Assembly (NCBI GenBank): GCA_046263155.1
Contig: JBHELF010000071.1
Coordinates: 1 to 8,855 of the forward strand
DNA: 8,855 nt
Source of the DNA: DATADF01 sp046263155
Lineage (GTDB): Bacteria > Actinomycetota > CADDZG01 > WHSQ01
Reading direction: 5' to 3'
In this document: positions 1 through 6,428 of the stretch, piece by piece
How the letters are laid out: each line of letters opens with the position of its first letter
How positions within the stretch are numbered: the stretch's first letter is position 1
Notes under the pieces: model-generated
Database searches by the model: none
The model's input: only the letters and a program-made list of their open reading frames with translations
What the model was told of the DNA's origin: nothing
Position numbers and translations under genes: made by a program

Positions 1-649
1 CCGCGCTCAGTTCCGCGGTCGATTCGGGCTGCAGGTCGGCCAACCGTTGCTCGAGCAGTCCGATCCGCACCAGTATGGCGGCGCGTCTCTCCAGCAGTGC
101 ATCTCTCTCGGCCCCACTGCTTGTTGTGATGGCGTCGTTCACGTCATTCAGTTGTCGTTGCGCGCTGTTCAGGCGCGTAGTGAGCAAGTCCTCGGCGCGT
201 CCCAAAGCGGCCGAAACTTGGTCGTTGCGGTAGGCGACGTAAGCCTGCGCAAAAGCGTTGGCTCCATCCTGAGCTAAGTCGGGCTCGTCGACGGCGAGCT
301 CGAACTCCAGCACCTCCGTGCCCGGCACCTGGCGAACGGTTAGCGAATCGATCAAGTCGTCGGCGGACATGTCGGTGGCCAACTCCTGCTCGACGATCAA
401 AGCCAGCTCCTCGGATGTCGCCACCTGCCGCTCGGTCTCGAGGTTGATGGGAGGCACGTTCGTGGCGGTGCTCGGCGGAGCCTTGATCAACACGAGCGCC
501 TCGGCGTTGTACACGGGGGTGCGTGTGAACGAGAAGGCGACTGTTACCAGCAGCACTACGAGCACGACGGAGCCCACCAGCCGCATCCGTTGGCGCAGGA
601 CCCCGATGTAGGCGCGCAGATCAACCGCGTCAGCTCTTTGAGGATCCAT
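1..649 (-). CDS. Wzz/CpsC-type polysaccharide chain-length determinant, partial (3' end outside window)
   Basis: The minus strand is open from an ATG at 649 to the window edge: 216 codons of the N-terminal part, C-terminus missing. The order fits the Wzz/CpsC family of inner-membrane co-polymerases, which set the chain length of O-antigen, capsule or exopolysaccharide. A short cytoplasmic N-terminus (about residues 1-22, with AYIGVLRQRMRLV) leads into one membrane helix (about 24-41, VVLVVLLVTVAFSF). TPVYNAEALVLI follows directly, as expected where the periplasmic/extracellular domain begins. Residues from about 148 onward are rich in Ala, Leu, Arg, Glu and Gln in a heptad-like pattern (RAEDLLTTRLNSAQRQLNDV), fitting the family's long helical hairpin. 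An in-frame TAA at 682-680 and no other usual start between it and 649 fix the start, although I see no good Shine-Dalgarno. A C-terminal tyrosine-kinase domain, as in some actinobacterial fusions, could lie outside the window. The partner polymerase and glycosyltransferases are probably to the left. Confidence 0.8.
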   Translation of the reverse strand, partial: MDPQRADAVDLRAYIGVLRQRMRLVGSVVLVVLLVTVAFSFTRTPVYNAEALVLIKAPPSTATNVPPINLETERQVATSEELALIVEQELATDMSADDLIDSLTVRQVPGTEVLEFELAVDEPDLAQDGANAFAQAYVAYRNDQVSAALGRAEDLLTTRLNSAQRQLNDVNDAITTSSGAERDALLERRAAILVRIGLLEQRLADLQPESTAELSA

Positions 650-714
650 CGAGCGTGACTCTATTTCGGATCGCCGCCATTAAGCTGCCGCTTCGTCGTA
701 TTGGGGGAGGGGTT
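650..714. promoter_or_regulatory. Short divergent intergenic region
   Basis: These 65 bases separate the starts of two divergent genes, the chain-length determinant (minus) and the metalloprotease (plus), so promoters for both should lie here or within the opposite gene's 5' end. I see no convincing -35/-10 pair on either strand. The only clear signal is the purine run just before the plus-strand GTG at 715. Confidence 0.4.
703..712 (+). promoter_or_regulatory. Ribosome binding site that decides the metalloprotease start
   Basis: The run GGGGGAGGGG contains GGAGG at 706-710 and ends two bases before the GTG at 715. It supports 715 over the in-frame GTG at 655. The upstream choice would leave only five bases to the divergent gene's start and would put about 20 extra residues before the hydrophobic signal-peptide core. 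Confidence 0.6.
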
Positions 715-2571
715 GTGCGGTCCGCTCGTGCGCTGTTCGTCGTATTGGTCGCGCTCGCTTGTCTCGTGGGGAGCCTTCCATCTGCCCTCAGCCAAGAGGA
801 CGAACGCACGCATGCGTCGACGAACTTCTCGATCACCTGGACGACAGATGAGGCGAGCATCGACGCACCGGACCCGCGCGATGCCGACGCCGATGGAGTC
901 CCCGACGGCATCGAGTCGATGCTGGCGGCGTTCGAGGCCTCCCGCACCTTTCTCGTCCAGACCTTGGGCTACAAGCCACCTCCGGTCGAGGGCCCCTATC
1001 AGCTTTACGTCGCTCAATCCCAGGGGGTCGGCTTCACGCGTCCCGCGCCCGGAGGCACCGGTCGCGCGCGCGCGTCGTTAATCGTCATCCCTCCACGTCT
1101 CGTGAGCTCTTCAACATCGGAAGTGGAGATGCAGACGTTCGCGGTGCACGAGTACTTCCACGCAATCCAGCTCGGCTATGACGCGGACGAGAACCACTGG
1201 ATCAGAGAGGCGAGTTCCACCTGGGTGCAGGACCTCTTCTTAGACGAGCACGACACGAACCATCATTTGTTGCGCAACTTCGTCCCCACTCCGCGCCGCC
1301 CGCTCGATTCCGTCGGCGGCGAGCACGAGTACGGGGCCTTTCTCTTCCTTCAATTTCTCACCGAGCGCTACGGCGGCGGCAGCGTCACCGGCGCGTCGTT
1401 GATCCGAGAACTCTGGGAGGAGATGGCGGTGCCCGAGGCGATCCCCGGCGCGCCGAATCGCGGATCACTCGACGCGATCGAGTCGGTCCTTGCGCGCCGC
1501 GGCGTATCGATGGGGAGCGTGTGGGGCGAGTTCTTGTTGTGGCGTTGGCGCCTGGTGCACTTCGAGGAGGGGGCCGCGTACCGCGCCGCGCTCGCCGGCC
1601 TGGGATGGCCCCGTCTGTCCGATTCCCGAGTCGTCGGTCAGGAGTCCTGCCGCCTCACCTTGTCGGGTCCGGAGGGCGGTCTGCCGCCGTGGGCCGGGGA
1701 CTACGTGCGTCTGACGCCCGACGCATTTGGGGCCGAGGCTGCTACCGCCGTCCTAGCCGTCGAGGGGCCGCCGGGCTCGGGCGGATTCGTCCTGTTGAAG
1801 CGGCGTCGCATGCCCGTGCAGGAAATCCTGCTGACCTTTGACGCCACCGGTCATGCGCTTCTCGAGCTGCCCTTCGGAAGTAGGGAGGTCCGCCGCGCCA
1901 CTGTGGGGGGCGGCTACGCGCATGTCCCCGACCCCGGCGCCCCATCGGCGACGATCGCCTATTCGCTTCGACTCGCAGGGCGGAGTGTCGTGCGGACCAC
2001 GCCCCCGGTAGGTACTCGCAGGAGCACCTACGGCACCGGCGCCCAGCTTTCGGGAGAGGTCACCTGCGCGGGCGAGCCGGCGCCGCTCGCCGATGTGGAG
2101 ATCACCGAGCGCGAGGTCGTATCCGGCGCCACCCGTACCTTTCTCGTCACCACCGATGACTCCGGCCGCTGGAGTCTCGGAGTGACGCCGCAGGCGCACA
2201 CGCTCTACACCGCGAGGGCGGTCGATCCGCTGCTCAGTCAGCCTCCTTCCGCCGGTGAGCATCGCCTCAACATCGAGGTCTTCGTGAGTTTGGTCGTGGC
2301 CGAGGACAGAGTGCCCATCGGCGAACCGGTCACATTGTCCGGCGAGGTCGCGCCCGCCCATCCTGGGGTCCCGCTGAGGGTCGAGTTCCGCAGACCCGAG
2401 CGCGCCTGGCGCGAAGGTCCCGAGCTGGTGCTTGATTCGCTAAGCCGCTACGCCGTAGAACTTCAGCTCCCTCGCCCGGGCTTCTGGGAGATCCGAGCCC
2501 GTGTCCTGGACACCGGCGACGCCGACCATCTGACCGGCATCAGCGCGGCGGTATTGATCGAATTGTTCTGA
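715..2571 (+). CDS. Secreted HExxH metalloprotease, MXAN_6640-like, with C-terminal Ig-like domains
   Basis: This gene encodes a 618-residue protein, predicted to be an exported zinc peptidase; its substrate is unknown. A signal peptide covers about residues 1-26 (RSARALFVVLVALACLVG, likely cut at ALS/QED). Residues 56-67 (DADADGVPDGIE) match an EF-hand calcium loop at positions 1, 3, 5, 6, 9 and 12, and GIESMLAAFEASRTFLVQTLGY follows. The zinc motif HEYFH is at 145-149, followed by WIREASSTW, where E165 is the likely third ligand. An EF-like loop, then LGY, then HEYFHAIQ, then WxxExxxxW is how I remember the MXAN_6640-type putative metalloproteases. After about residue 420 come two beta-rich Ig-like or carboxypeptidase-regulatory-like segments, one starting near GAQLSGEVTC and one near GEPVTLSGEV. 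It lies 96 bases upstream of the CRTAC1-type gene in the same direction. The zinc-peptidase assignment is firm from the motif; the family name is from memory. Confidence 0.8.
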   Translation: MRSARALFVVLVALACLVGSLPSALSQEDERTHASTNFSITWTTDEASIDAPDPRDADADGVPDGIESMLAAFEASRTFLVQTLGYKPPPVEGPYQLYVAQSQGVGFTRPAPGGTGRARASLIVIPPRLVSSSTSEVEMQTFAVHEYFHAIQLGYDADENHWIREASSTWVQDLFLDEHDTNHHLLRNFVPTPRRPLDSVGGEHEYGAFLFLQFLTERYGGGSVTGASLIRELWEEMAVPEAIPGAPNRGSLDAIESVLARRGVSMGSVWGEFLLWRWRLVHFEEGAAYRAALAGLGWPRLSDSRVVGQESCRLTLSGPEGGLPPWAGDYVRLTPDAFGAEAATAVLAVEGPPGSGGFVLLKRRRMPVQEILLTFDATGHALLELPFGSREVRRATVGGGYAHVPDPGAPSATIAYSLRLAGRSVVRTTPPVGTRRSTYGTGAQLSGEVTCAGEPAPLADVEITEREVVSGATRTFLVTTDDSGRWSLGVTPQAHTLYTARAVDPLLSQPPSAGEHRLNIEVFVSLVVAEDRVPIGEPVTLSGEVAPAHPGVPLRVEFRRPERAWREGPELVLDSLSRYAVELQLPRPGFWEIRARVLDTGDADHLTGISAAVLIELF

Positions 2572-2667
2572 GAAAAATCGCGTCGGCATCTTGCAGGATC
2601 GATGTCCAAACGGCAATGTAGGCCGAAGTATTCTGCTTCGTCCATCTCCCAGGGAAGGGCGTTTCGC
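2572..2667 (+). other. Gap between metalloprotease and CRTAC1-type gene
   Basis: This 96-base spacer has no strong terminator. A weak 5-bp inverted repeat (CGAAG, seven bases, CTTCG, around 2622-2640) brackets TATTCT, which by itself resembles a -10 box but has no clear -35 partner. Read-through from the metalloprotease gene is therefore plausible, and a separate promoter is not excluded. An in-frame ATG at 2602 lies inside and is judged not to be the start. Confidence 0.35.
2651..2659 (+). promoter_or_regulatory. Ribosome binding site deciding the start of the CRTAC1-type gene
   Basis: AGGGAAGGG ends eight bases before the ATG at 2668, a good Shine-Dalgarno spacing. Starting at 2668 puts a normal signal peptide (MPFRRAAGVVISCLIAFLL) at the N-terminus. 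Starting at 2602 would add 22 polar residues before it. Confidence 0.55.
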
Positions 2668-4569
2668 ATGCCGTTTCGTCGCGCCGCCGGTGTCGTAATC
2701 AGTTGTCTGATCGCGTTCCTTCTTCCCGCGCCGGTTTCCGCCGCCTCCTTTGAGTTCAGACTTGTCGCGGTAAGTGATTCACCGGTCGGCCTTGGCCAAC
2801 CCTTTCGACTGAAGCTGGTTGTCTCCAACACCGGAAGCGACTCCGCCATCGCCGGCACCAGAGCTCACATCCTCGAGACGTCGACTGGTCAACGGGTGAC
2901 CTTCTTGCGGTGGAGTGATTTTGTTCCCGCAGGCGGAACCATCACCTACAAGACGTCGGTGATCACCGGTCAGTGGTTTGACAGCTCGGGCTCGTTCAAA
3001 CTCTCGCTCACTCCTGACGAGGCAACCACGACGAGCCCACAGCTTAGCTTCAACGTCACGAAGGCCCCAGTACGGGTGCCGCGCTTCACCGACATCACGC
3101 AGCAAGCGGGTCTTGCTACGAACGTCTCGCTCTACACATGTGGTGACTGGTCGGCCGGGGCTGCCTGGGGCGATGTCGACGGCGACAAGGATCTCGACCT
3201 CTTCCTGCCACGGCGAGACGATCCAGCGAAGCTGTGGATCAACTCCAGCGGGACCTTCTCCGATGAGGCGTCGGCCCGGGGTCTGGCAACCATGGCAGGG
3301 CGGGCGTTAGGTGCGGTCTTCGCGGACTACGACAATGACGGGGATGTCGACTTATACGTCGCCAGCCGTGGGCAGGATCAACTCTTTCGCAACAATGGAT
3401 CAGGTTCCTTCGAGGATGTCACTCTCGCGGTAGGCGTAGGTGATGAGGGACCCAGCCAAAGCGCCTCATGGGGCGATTATGACAACGACGGGTTTCTAGA
3501 TCTGTACGTTGCCAACCACGCGTCGTGTGAACAGGATAGTTCGACACGCACCTGGAGTAACCAGCCCGACCATCTCTATCACAACGAGGGGGACGGCACG
3601 TTCACGGACCAAACCGTCTTACTACATACCCAGGGATCGACGCTAGGAGCTGGGTTCCAGGCTGCATGGTTGGACTACGACGGCGATGGGGACGTGGACC
3701 TCTATCTCGCGAACGATTTTTTGGGCAGCACGCCACAGCCAAATTTCCTCTGGCGCAACGATGGTCCGGGAGCCGAGGGATGGACTTTCACTAACGTATC
3801 CGTCGACTCCGGCACGGGTGCTTCGGCCAATGCAATGGGAATCGCGGTGGGGGATTACGACCGCGACATAGATCTTGATATTGCCGTCTCGAACATTCGG
3901 GACCCGCTACTTTTCCGCAACGAAGGCGATGGCACCTTTACCGAACGCGCACAAGCTGCGGGAATCGCGCGGGCTTATCAGGATGCCCAGCGTGAGGCGG
4001 TCACCTGGGGAACCTTCTTCGCCGATCTAAACAACGACGGTTGGGAAGACCTCTTCTTCGCTGCGGGACGTCTGCACCGGATCGACAACGAATTCCAGCC
4101 GGACGCGCTCTTCACCAATGCACGGAATGGAACGTTCCTCGATCACAGCGCCCCCAGCGGCGTTGACAATCCAGGCCTTGGCCGAGGTATAGCCGTGGCG
4201 GATTACAACCGTGATGGTCGTCTTGATCTCTACGTCGCGGCGCAAGACGGGCAGCCGACGCTTCTTCGAAATTCGACGGCAGGAGCTGCGCATTGGTTGG
4301 AGGTCGACACAATCGGGACGATAAGTAATCGCGACGGGTGTGGAGCCCGCCTTGTTTTGCAGTTGAATCGCCGCTCACGCCTCCTGCGTCAGGTGTTCTG
4401 CGGCGGGACAAGTCTCGGCGTCGGAAGTGATCCCACAGTTCATTTCGGTTTGGGCAAAGTCGATGAACCACTGAAGCTCGTCATCGAATGGCCATCGGGG
4501 ATTCGCCAAGTTATGCGCAACCCTCGCGCCGACCGTTTGATTGAGGTAAAGGAGCCGAGCGCGTCGTGA
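2668..4569 (+). CDS. Secreted CRTAC1-family protein: seven FG-GAP/VCBS repeats plus ASPIC/UnbV domain
   Basis: The product has 633 residues. A signal peptide (about 1-25, cut near VSA/ASF) is followed by an Ig/CARDB-like beta domain (about 26-150, with LKLVVSNTGSDSAIAGT). Seven repeats carry acidic calcium loops: WGDVDGDKDLDLF (from 167), FADYDNDGDVDLYVA, WGDYDNDGFLDLYVA, WLDYDGDGDVDLYLA, VGDYDRDIDLDIAVS, FADLNNDGWEDLFFA and VADYNRDGRLDLYVA (from 510). Each is tied to a strand such as LFRNNGSGSFEDVT or LYHNEGDGTFTDQT. Seven units fit a closed seven-bladed integrin-alpha-like propeller. Residues about 542-630 are an ASPIC/UnbV domain (HWLEVDTIG, GCGARLVL, then VHFGLG, LVIEWPSGIRQ). Such proteins are extracellular and usually of unknown function; binding of protein or glycan through the propeller is the common guess. 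The stop codon overlaps the haloperoxidase start, which suggests that the two work together. By eye its base composition looks less GC-rich than the metalloprotease gene; I did not compute it. Confidence 0.9.
   Translation: MPFRRAAGVVISCLIAFLLPAPVSAASFEFRLVAVSDSPVGLGQPFRLKLVVSNTGSDSAIAGTRAHILETSTGQRVTFLRWSDFVPAGGTITYKTSVITGQWFDSSGSFKLSLTPDEATTTSPQLSFNVTKAPVRVPRFTDITQQAGLATNVSLYTCGDWSAGAAWGDVDGDKDLDLFLPRRDDPAKLWINSSGTFSDEASARGLATMAGRALGAVFADYDNDGDVDLYVASRGQDQLFRNNGSGSFEDVTLAVGVGDEGPSQSASWGDYDNDGFLDLYVANHASCEQDSSTRTWSNQPDHLYHNEGDGTFTDQTVLLHTQGSTLGAGFQAAWLDYDGDGDVDLYLANDFLGSTPQPNFLWRNDGPGAEGWTFTNVSVDSGTGASANAMGIAVGDYDRDIDLDIAVSNIRDPLLFRNEGDGTFTERAQAAGIARAYQDAQREAVTWGTFFADLNNDGWEDLFFAAGRLHRIDNEFQPDALFTNARNGTFLDHSAPSGVDNPGLGRGIAVADYNRDGRLDLYVAAQDGQPTLLRNSTAGAAHWLEVDTIGTISNRDGCGARLVLQLNRRSRLLRQVFCGGTSLGVGSDPTVHFGLGKVDEPLKLVIEWPSGIRQVMRNPRADRLIEVKEPSAS
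4549..4568 (+). promoter_or_regulatory. Shine-Dalgarno and GTGA overlap coupling two genes
   Basis: AAGGAG at 4549-4554 lies inside the end of the CRTAC1-type gene, 11 bases before the GTG at 4566. That GTG shares bases with the upstream TGA (4567-4569), forming a GTGA junction. Four-base overlaps of this kind are typical of translational coupling by terminating ribosomes. The site therefore supports both the GTG start and joint expression of the two proteins. Confidence 0.6.
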
Positions 4570-6104
4570 AATCCATCGCTAGAAGTCACAGACCTCGCCA
4601 AAGGGTGTTGGGGATTTTTGCATCGCTTGTGCTCCTCGTTTCCGGGGTGGAACTGACTCGTGCACCTAGTCCGGCCCGCGCGGCAACTACCAGCCCCGCG
4701 TCATGGCAGCCCTGGCTTCTCAGCTCGGCGGATCAGTTCCGTCTTCCCACGCCGCCCGGAAACAATTCGACGACCACGCGTCGCGAGCTTCGTGAATTGC
4801 GTGACCTCCAAGACGAGAGAACGAAATCTATCCGGCGACGGGTGAGGCGGTGGAATGTTGGCCCGGCCACAATTCCCTGGACCGAGGTCGCGCTCGAAAT
4901 GATCCAGAAGCATCGGCGCCGGCCCTCGGTCGCCGCGCGCGCTTTGGCGCTACTGCACACGGCGATGTTCGATGCCTTGGTTGCGGCGTGTGACTCCAAG
5001 GATGCCTACAACCGCCCGCTCCCTTCGGAACTCGACCCCCGAATTGATCCGCTGATAGTTGCTCGCGGCACGTCGTATCCAGCCGAGCGCGCCGCGATCG
5101 CCGGAGCTGCCGAGAAGGTGCTGACGTATCTCTTTCCTAACGAACCGCCGCGCACGTTCGAGCAACTGGCGACCCAGGCTGTTGAATCGCGGCTCTACGC
5201 GGGCGTCAACTACAGGAGCGACGTCCTTCGCGGGCGTGCGCTTGGCCGCAAGGTCGCAGAACTGTTTATCGCTCGCGGAGCAACCGACGGAAGCAGCAAT
5301 ACCGGTTTCTCCAACCCGCGACCGGAGGGCGAGCAATATTGGGAGCCCACCCCGCCAGGCTTTGAGGACCCGCCGATCGGCGGCCCTGTGGGTACATGGA
5401 CACCCTGGGTAATGCCGGCTCCCAACGCAGCGCGCGTTGGTTCGGGCATCCCTCCTCCGTTGGAATACGAGTCGGAGCCGTTCATGACCGAGCTACGAGA
5501 GGTCATGGACGTGCAAGAGAATCTGACATCCGAGCAGCAAGCCGTCGCTCAGTTCTGGGATGACGGCTTGGGAACCTTTACGCCACCAGGCCACTGGAAC
5601 CAGATCGCGATTTCACTGGCTCGCAGCCACCGCTTGGGAACCCACAAGACAACGCGCCTATTCGCTTATCTCAACGCGGCAGAGGCCGATGCCGCGATCG
5701 CCTTCTTCGAGGCCAAATACCTGTGGTGGAGCATCCGGCCGGTCACAGCTGTGCGACGGCTGTGCGACGACCAGACGAGGTTTTGCTCCAAGGCCGAGCT
5801 CGATCCCGCCCAGGGAGGCGACCCGAGCCGGGCTTCCCTTCCCGACTGGTCGCCCTTCATCGCGACACCGCCGTTTCCGTCCTATCCCTCCGGCCACGCG
5901 ACCTTCTCGGGGGCAGGGGCGGCGGTTTTGGAAGCCTTCTTTGCCGATGCGGCCGGGGCTCTGAACGGCTTTGCCGACCAGGCGGCTAACTCCCGGCTCC
6001 TGGGAGGGATCCACTTCGACCACGACAACGATGAGGGATTGGTCCTCGGCCGGGCTGTAGCCGTCATGATTCTGGAGCGGGCCCGTACGGATGGAGCAAA
6101 TTAG
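4566..6104 (+). CDS. Secreted vanadium-dependent haloperoxidase (PAP2 superfamily)
   Basis: The product has 512 residues and probably oxidises halide with hydrogen peroxide through a vanadate cofactor outside the cytoplasm. A Sec signal covers about 1-39 (basic RPRQR, then VLGIFASLVLLVSGV, cut near ARA/ATT). An N-terminal helix shows SVAARALALLHTAMFDAL (121-138), a stretch common in bacterial family members. The cofactor signature is complete: K384-x6-R391-P392, then P441-S442-G443-H444, then S476-R477-x5-H483-x3-D487. The gaps of 48 and 31 residues fall within the known KX6RP-X(12-54)-PSGH-X(31-54)-SRX5HX3D pattern. H444 would be the acid-base histidine. F437, seven residues before it in PPFPSYPSGHATF, matches the Phe of the Curvularia chloroperoxidase. 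The same signature occurs in PAP2 acid phosphatases, so phosphatase activity is an alternative, although length and N-terminus favour haloperoxidase. It is coupled to the CRTAC1-type gene. Bromo- versus chloroperoxidase specificity cannot be settled from sequence. Confidence 0.87.
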   Translation: MKSIARSHRPRQRVLGIFASLVLLVSGVELTRAPSPARAATTSPASWQPWLLSSADQFRLPTPPGNNSTTTRRELRELRDLQDERTKSIRRRVRRWNVGPATIPWTEVALEMIQKHRRRPSVAARALALLHTAMFDALVAACDSKDAYNRPLPSELDPRIDPLIVARGTSYPAERAAIAGAAEKVLTYLFPNEPPRTFEQLATQAVESRLYAGVNYRSDVLRGRALGRKVAELFIARGATDGSSNTGFSNPRPEGEQYWEPTPPGFEDPPIGGPVGTWTPWVMPAPNAARVGSGIPPPLEYESEPFMTELREVMDVQENLTSEQQAVAQFWDDGLGTFTPPGHWNQIAISLARSHRLGTHKTTRLFAYLNAAEADAAIAFFEAKYLWWSIRPVTAVRRLCDDQTRFCSKAELDPAQGGDPSRASLPDWSPFIATPPFPSYPSGHATFSGAGAAVLEAFFADAAGALNGFADQAANSRLLGGIHFDHDNDEGLVLGRAVAVMILERARTDGAN

Positions 6105-6127
6105 ACGAATCTGTCGCTGCGTAACCC

Positions 6128-6156
6128 TTGACACAGCCTTAGTGGGATGCTGACAT
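6128..6156 (+). promoter_or_regulatory. Candidate sigma70-type promoter
   Basis: A perfect TTGACA at 6128-6133 is followed, after exactly 17 bases, by TGACAT at 6151-6156, which matches only three of six TATAAT positions. It lies 24 bases after the haloperoxidase stop and would give the large secreted protein gene a leader of roughly 265 bases containing all the hairpins below. Confidence 0.35.
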
Positions 6157-6203
6157 TGCCTGCGGCGCGACCCCTGTTTGGCGCGGGTTGTACCTTTACG
6201 TGC

Positions 6204-6217
6204 CTTTTGTTCAAAAG
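6204..6217. repeat. Short palindrome CTTTTG-TT-CAAAAG
   Basis: Two perfect 6-base arms are separated by TT. The loop is too short for all six pairs to form in RNA, so it could be a 5-bp hairpin with a GTTC loop or a DNA operator half-site pair. It ends one base before the next inverted repeat. Confidence 0.45.
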
Positions 6218-6218
6218 C

Positions 6219-6240
6219 GAGAAGTTGCGAGCAACTTCTC
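6219..6240. repeat. Perfect 9-bp inverted repeat, GAGAAGTTG / CAACTTCTC
   Basis: The arms at 6219-6227 and 6232-6240 are exact reverse complements around a four-base CGAG loop. No T-run follows, so on its own it is not a canonical terminator. It could be an RNA hairpin in the leader or a regulator-binding palindrome. Confidence 0.65.
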
Positions 6241-6257
6241 CGGGGATGGTTCGTTGT

Positions 6258-6313
6258 AGTGCAGGGGCTCAGCGCCCGAAGGTTGGGCGAGCCCTGCATT
6301 GAGTTGTTGTTAG
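6258..6313 (+). terminator. Imperfect strong hairpin followed by T-rich stretch (possible terminator or attenuator)
   Basis: Three paired blocks form the stem: TGCA (6260-6263) with TGCA (6295-6298), GGGCT (6265-6269) with AGCCC (6290-6294), and CGCCC (6273-6277) with GGGCG (6285-6289). The left arm has a single-G bulge and a CAG bulge, and the loop is GAAGGTT. One A-U and one G-U pair extend the base to 6258 and 6300. The following TTGAGTTGTTGTTAG is T-rich but broken by G. It may terminate the haloperoxidase transcript, or attenuate transcription into the next gene if that starts at 6128-6156. Confidence 0.45.
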
Positions 6314-6340
6314 GGAAGCTGTAGGCGTAGAGAGGGGGAG

Positions 6341-6369
6341 TTGGCACGAAGAGCGCACTCAAGCAACAT
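6341..6369 (+). promoter_or_regulatory. Weak alternative promoter candidate
   Basis: TTGGCA at 6341-6346 and CAACAT at 6364-6369 are separated by 17 bases. The -10 matches only three of six consensus bases. It deserves attention only because it lies downstream of the terminator-like hairpin and upstream of the TTG start. Confidence 0.2.
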
Positions 6370-6410
6370 CCAGGCTTTTCTGTAGTTAGAGACACGCAAT
6401 CGTCAGCTTT

Positions 6411-6417
6411 AGAGAGG
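6411..6417 (+). promoter_or_regulatory. Ribosome binding site before the TTG start
   Basis: AGAGAGG at 6411-6417 lies 11 bases before the TTG at 6429, a slightly long spacing. A TAG at 6426-6428 excludes any earlier in-frame start, and the next usable codons (TTG 6468, GTG 6471) fall inside the signal-peptide core. TTG at 6429 is therefore the best choice. Confidence 0.5.
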
Positions 6418-6428
6418 ATGGTGATTAG

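Larger units (their letters stand above)
6105..6428 (+). other. Non-coding leader, 324 bases, rich in inverted repeats
   Basis: I find no convincing gene here. In order it holds a candidate sigma70-type promoter (6128-6156), a short palindrome (6204-6217), a perfect 9-bp hairpin (6219-6240), a longer imperfect hairpin (6258-6300) followed by a T-rich stretch, a second weak promoter candidate (6341-6369) and a purine-rich ribosome binding site (6411-6417). An in-frame TAG at 6426-6428 ends the region immediately before the TTG start of the next gene. No known riboswitch class was recognisable by eye. Confidence 0.6.

Noticed and set aside
655..714. Upstream in-frame GTG start at 655 for the metalloprotease
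   Set aside because: It lacks a Shine-Dalgarno, nearly touches the divergent gene, and puts 20 residues before the signal-peptide core. GTG 715 has a strong GGAGG.
1753..2361. 202-codon minus-strand open frame inside the metalloprotease
   Set aside because: It is a shadow frame rich in Arg and Gly with no domain. The plus-strand frame is continuous with a signal peptide and a zinc motif.
2602..2667. ATG at 2602 as start of the CRTAC1-type gene
   Set aside because: It adds a polar 22-residue extension ahead of a normal signal peptide, and AGGA lies only three bases before it. ATG 2668 has a well-spaced AGGGAAGGG.
6258..6315. Integron attC-like site, suggested by the hairpin and GTTAGGG
   Set aside because: GTTAGGG fails the last position of GTTRRRY, and no matching RYYYAAC lies at a suitable distance. 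There is no integrase in view.
6341..6385. Tiny open frame TTG...TAG after a purine run
   Set aside because: It has only 14 codons, the Shine-Dalgarno-like run is too close to the TTG, and there is no further support.
5658..6395. 245-codon open frame on the minus strand overlapping the haloperoxidase end and the leader
   Set aside because: Most of it is antisense to the conserved motifs of the haloperoxidase, and its N-terminus is just the reverse of the leader. No domain or signal is seen.
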